DNA of 15,067 nucleotides from NCBI GenBank assembly GCA_002440885.1, contig DJVY01000150.1:1-15067 (forward strand), written 5' to 3'. Shown in pieces: positions 13,611-15,067 of the stretch (the first letter of the stretch is position 1; each line of letters starts with the position of its first letter). The notes beneath the pieces are model-generated. The model did not search any database. It was given only the letters and a program-made list of their open reading frames with translations, and was not told the origin of the DNA. The stretch is from Bacteroidales bacterium UBA6244 (GTDB lineage Bacteria > Bacteroidota > Bacteroidia > Bacteroidales > F082). The position numbers and the translations under genes were made by a program.

Positions 13611-13641
13611 CAAAATTAGCACATTCCGAAACCGATGTCAA
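13611..13641 (-). promoter_or_regulatory. Bacteroidota sigma-ABfr type promoter of the thioredoxin-fold/panC transcript
   Basis: On the minus strand TTGACA (13641-13636) is followed, with 20 bases between TTG and TA, by TAATTTTG (13618-13611), matching the -33 TTG and -7 TAnnTTTG boxes of Bacteroidota. The start codon is 13 bases after the -7 box, so the leader is only a few bases. Confidence 0.7.
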
Positions 13642-13648
13642 CCCATGT

Positions 13649-14815
13649 TTATTCAAAAGCAGGTATTCCGGTGATGTCCATGCCGGTGATAAGTAAGTGT
13701 ATGTCGTGTGTACCCTCGTAGGTAATCACCGACTCGAGGTTGGACATGTGGCGCATGATGGGGAAATCGCCTGTGATTCCCATAGCACCGAGCACCTGAC
13801 GGCTTTCGCGGGCTACCTTTAGTGCCATCTCTACGTTGTTGCGTTTGGCCATAGAAATTTGAGCAGGTGTTGCTCTATCGTCGTTGCGCAACGTGCCCAG
13901 ACGCCAGGCGAGCAGTTGACCTTTGGTGATTTCAGTCACCATCTCGGCCAGTTTTTTCTGTTGCAGCTGAAATGAAGCCAGGGGTTTGCCGAACTGTTTT
14001 CTTTCGAGGGCATAGCGCAGTGCGGTGTCGTAGCAGGCCATTGCTGCCCCCAGCACGCCCCAGGCGATGCCATACCGTGCGGAGTTGAGGCACATCAGCG
14101 GGCCTTTTAGTCCTTTGATGTTGGGCAGCAGATTTTCTTTCGGTATTTCCACCTGATCGAAAACAAGTTCGCCGGTAAGCGATGCCCTAAGCGACCATTT
14201 TTTAAGGGTCTCCGGAGCGGTAAAGCCGGGCATACCTTTTTCTACCAGCACACCCCTCACGACACCTTGTTCATCTTTTGCCCACACCACAGCCACGTCG
14301 GCGATGGGCGAGTTGGTGATCCACATCTTAGATCCGTTGAGCAAAAAGTGCGAGCCTTTATCTTGCAGGCGCGTGAGCATGTGCCCCGGATCGGAGCCAA
14401 AGTTGGGTTCGGTGAGCCCGAATGCCCCCACCATTTTTCCTGAAGCCAGCAAGGGCAGGTATTTATTTCGTTGTGCTTCGCTGCCAAAGGCATAGATGGG
14501 GTACATCACCAGTGATGACTGCACAGAAGCCGCACTGCGAATGGCCGAGTCGCCACGTTCCAGCTCTGCCATAATCACGCCATAGGCTATCTGGTCGAGG
14601 CCAGATCCGCCATATTTTTCGGGGATATATGGGCCGAAAGCTCCTATCTCGCCCATTTCCCTGATCAGGTGCAGCGGAAACTCATGGCGGTGGGCATAGT
14701 CGTCGATAATGGGTAACACGGCCCTGTCGGTCCATTTGCGAATGGACGTGCGCACCAGCAGGTGCTCTTCGGTAAGTAATTCATCTACTTGGTAGTAGTC
14801 GGGGGGATGGTACAT
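13649..14815 (-). CDS. Acyl-CoA dehydrogenase, glutaryl-CoA dehydrogenase-like
   Basis: A 388-aa FAD flavoprotein that oxidises an acyl-CoA at C2-C3; the closest match by eye is glutaryl-CoA dehydrogenase (lysine/tryptophan breakdown; glutaryl-CoA to crotonyl-CoA and CO2). The catalytic base is E367 in TYEGTHDIHLLI (365-376), the hallmark position of this subfamily. FAD/substrate regions GLTEPNFGSDP (133-143), KMWITNSPIADV (163-174) and RKQFGKPLASFQLQQKKLA (272-290) are present. AIRSAASVQSSLVM (91-104) keeps the Arg-Ser pair (R93-S94) that in glutaryl-CoA dehydrogenase is associated with binding the glutaryl carboxylate. Full length, no signal peptide. It is the first gene of the minus-strand block. 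A weak -7-like TATTTTG (minus strand, 14851-14845) lies 29 bases upstream. Isovaleryl- or short-chain substrates are less likely but not excluded. Confidence 0.9.
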   Translation of the reverse strand: MYHPPDYYQVDELLTEEHLLVRTSIRKWTDRAVLPIIDDYAHRHEFPLHLIREMGEIGAFGPYIPEKYGGSGLDQIAYGVIMAELERGDSAIRSAASVQSSLVMYPIYAFGSEAQRNKYLPLLASGKMVGAFGLTEPNFGSDPGHMLTRLQDKGSHFLLNGSKMWITNSPIADVAVVWAKDEQGVVRGVLVEKGMPGFTAPETLKKWSLRASLTGELVFDQVEIPKENLLPNIKGLKGPLMCLNSARYGIAWGVLGAAMACYDTALRYALERKQFGKPLASFQLQQKKLAEMVTEITKGQLLAWRLGTLRNDDRATPAQISMAKRNNVEMALKVARESRQVLGAMGITGDFPIMRHMSNLESVITYEGTHDIHLLITGMDITGIPAFE

Positions 14816-15067
14816 CTTTTCATTTTTTTTGCCCGGTAAAAATACAAAATAGGATGAGTTACGCCACTCCTGAGGTAAAGAATCGGGTCAGGCAAAAAAA
14901 CCATCCTCACAACAGTTTGTGACAATTGCCATGAAAAAGGGTCGGTTAGTTGAGGCAGAATAATTACTTTTGAAGAGCATTTAGAACGGTTAATTCTTTT
15001 TTTGAGTTGCTATTATTGCCTTTGTGACTTCTTTGTGTTTTTTGTGATATAGCTATTACACGGAGGT
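14816..15067. other. AT-rich intergenic region at the right edge
   Basis: No ORF. It carries a 6-4-6 palindrome TCACAA-CAGT-TTGTGA (14907-14922) upstream of the acyl-CoA dehydrogenase gene, and three TTTGTG copies (15021, 15032, 15041). The final CACGGAGG, with the TTTGTG run, resembles the CTTTGTG / CACAGAGG intergenic repeat seen in many bacterial genomes. Confidence 0.4.
14907..14922. promoter_or_regulatory. Palindrome TCACAA-N4-TTGTGA, possible operator
   Basis: Perfect 6-bp arms around CAGT, 92 bases upstream of the acyl-CoA dehydrogenase start. The size fits a dimeric repressor such as a TetR-family fatty-acid regulator, but no such regulator is in view. The arm order is the reverse of a CRP site (TGTGA-N6-TCACA). 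Confidence 0.3.

Overview
The window looks like a chromosome fragment of a Bacteroidota bacterium, probably from the Bacteroidales/Marinilabiliales side. The evidence is Bacteroidota-type promoter boxes (TAnnTTTG, one with a well-spaced TTG), few Shine-Dalgarno sequences, a surface-type lipoprotein, a stand-alone RfaE2-type heptose adenylyltransferase, and a panC/panD/UPF0104/rfaE2 neighbourhood. No tRNA, rRNA, CRISPR array, insertion sequence or phage gene is visible. Coding density is high and no gene-free stretch exceeds about 250 bases.

Region 1 (1-4511, + strand) is the most unusual part: four closely packed genes for a membrane redox module. They encode (i) a periplasmic-binding-protein-like domain joined through one membrane helix to a GcvH-like (lipoyl-fold) domain, (ii) a Tat-exported four-[4Fe-4S] ferredoxin subunit of the HybA/HmcB/DmsB type, (iii) a ten-helix HybB/NrfD-type quinone-interacting membrane subunit, and (iv) a second membrane-anchored GcvH-like protein. 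The two GcvH-like proteins are paralogues. They share a 33-residue C-terminal block whose last residue is cysteine, and the usual lipoyl-lysine motif is altered in one and absent in the other. No catalytic or cytochrome subunit is in view; if one exists it should lie to the left.

Region 2 (4512-7717, + strand) starts with a leader rich in inverted repeats. It is followed by a membrane histidine kinase whose extracytoplasmic sensor domain carries two potential haem c sites (CxxCH and CX4CH), and by an NtrC-type sigma-54 response regulator. The obvious hypothesis is that this pair senses redox state or a ligand and controls the neighbouring module.

Region 3 (7718-10306) holds unrelated single genes: an archaemetzincin protease with a TTG start, a small two-helix zinc-ribbon protein on the minus strand, and a class C beta-lactamase-fold lipoprotein. 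A degenerate 7-bp tandem repeat follows and runs into the 3' end of the next gene.

Region 4 (10307-14815, minus strand, read right to left) is housekeeping: a glutaryl-CoA-dehydrogenase-like acyl-CoA dehydrogenase, then a thioredoxin-fold protein with a one-cysteine active site plus pantothenate synthetase, then aspartate decarboxylase, a UPF0104 flippase-like membrane protein and the heptose-phosphate adenylyltransferase. PanC and PanD together feed coenzyme A synthesis. The right edge (14816-15067) is an AT-rich intergenic region with a palindrome and phased TTTGTG repeats.
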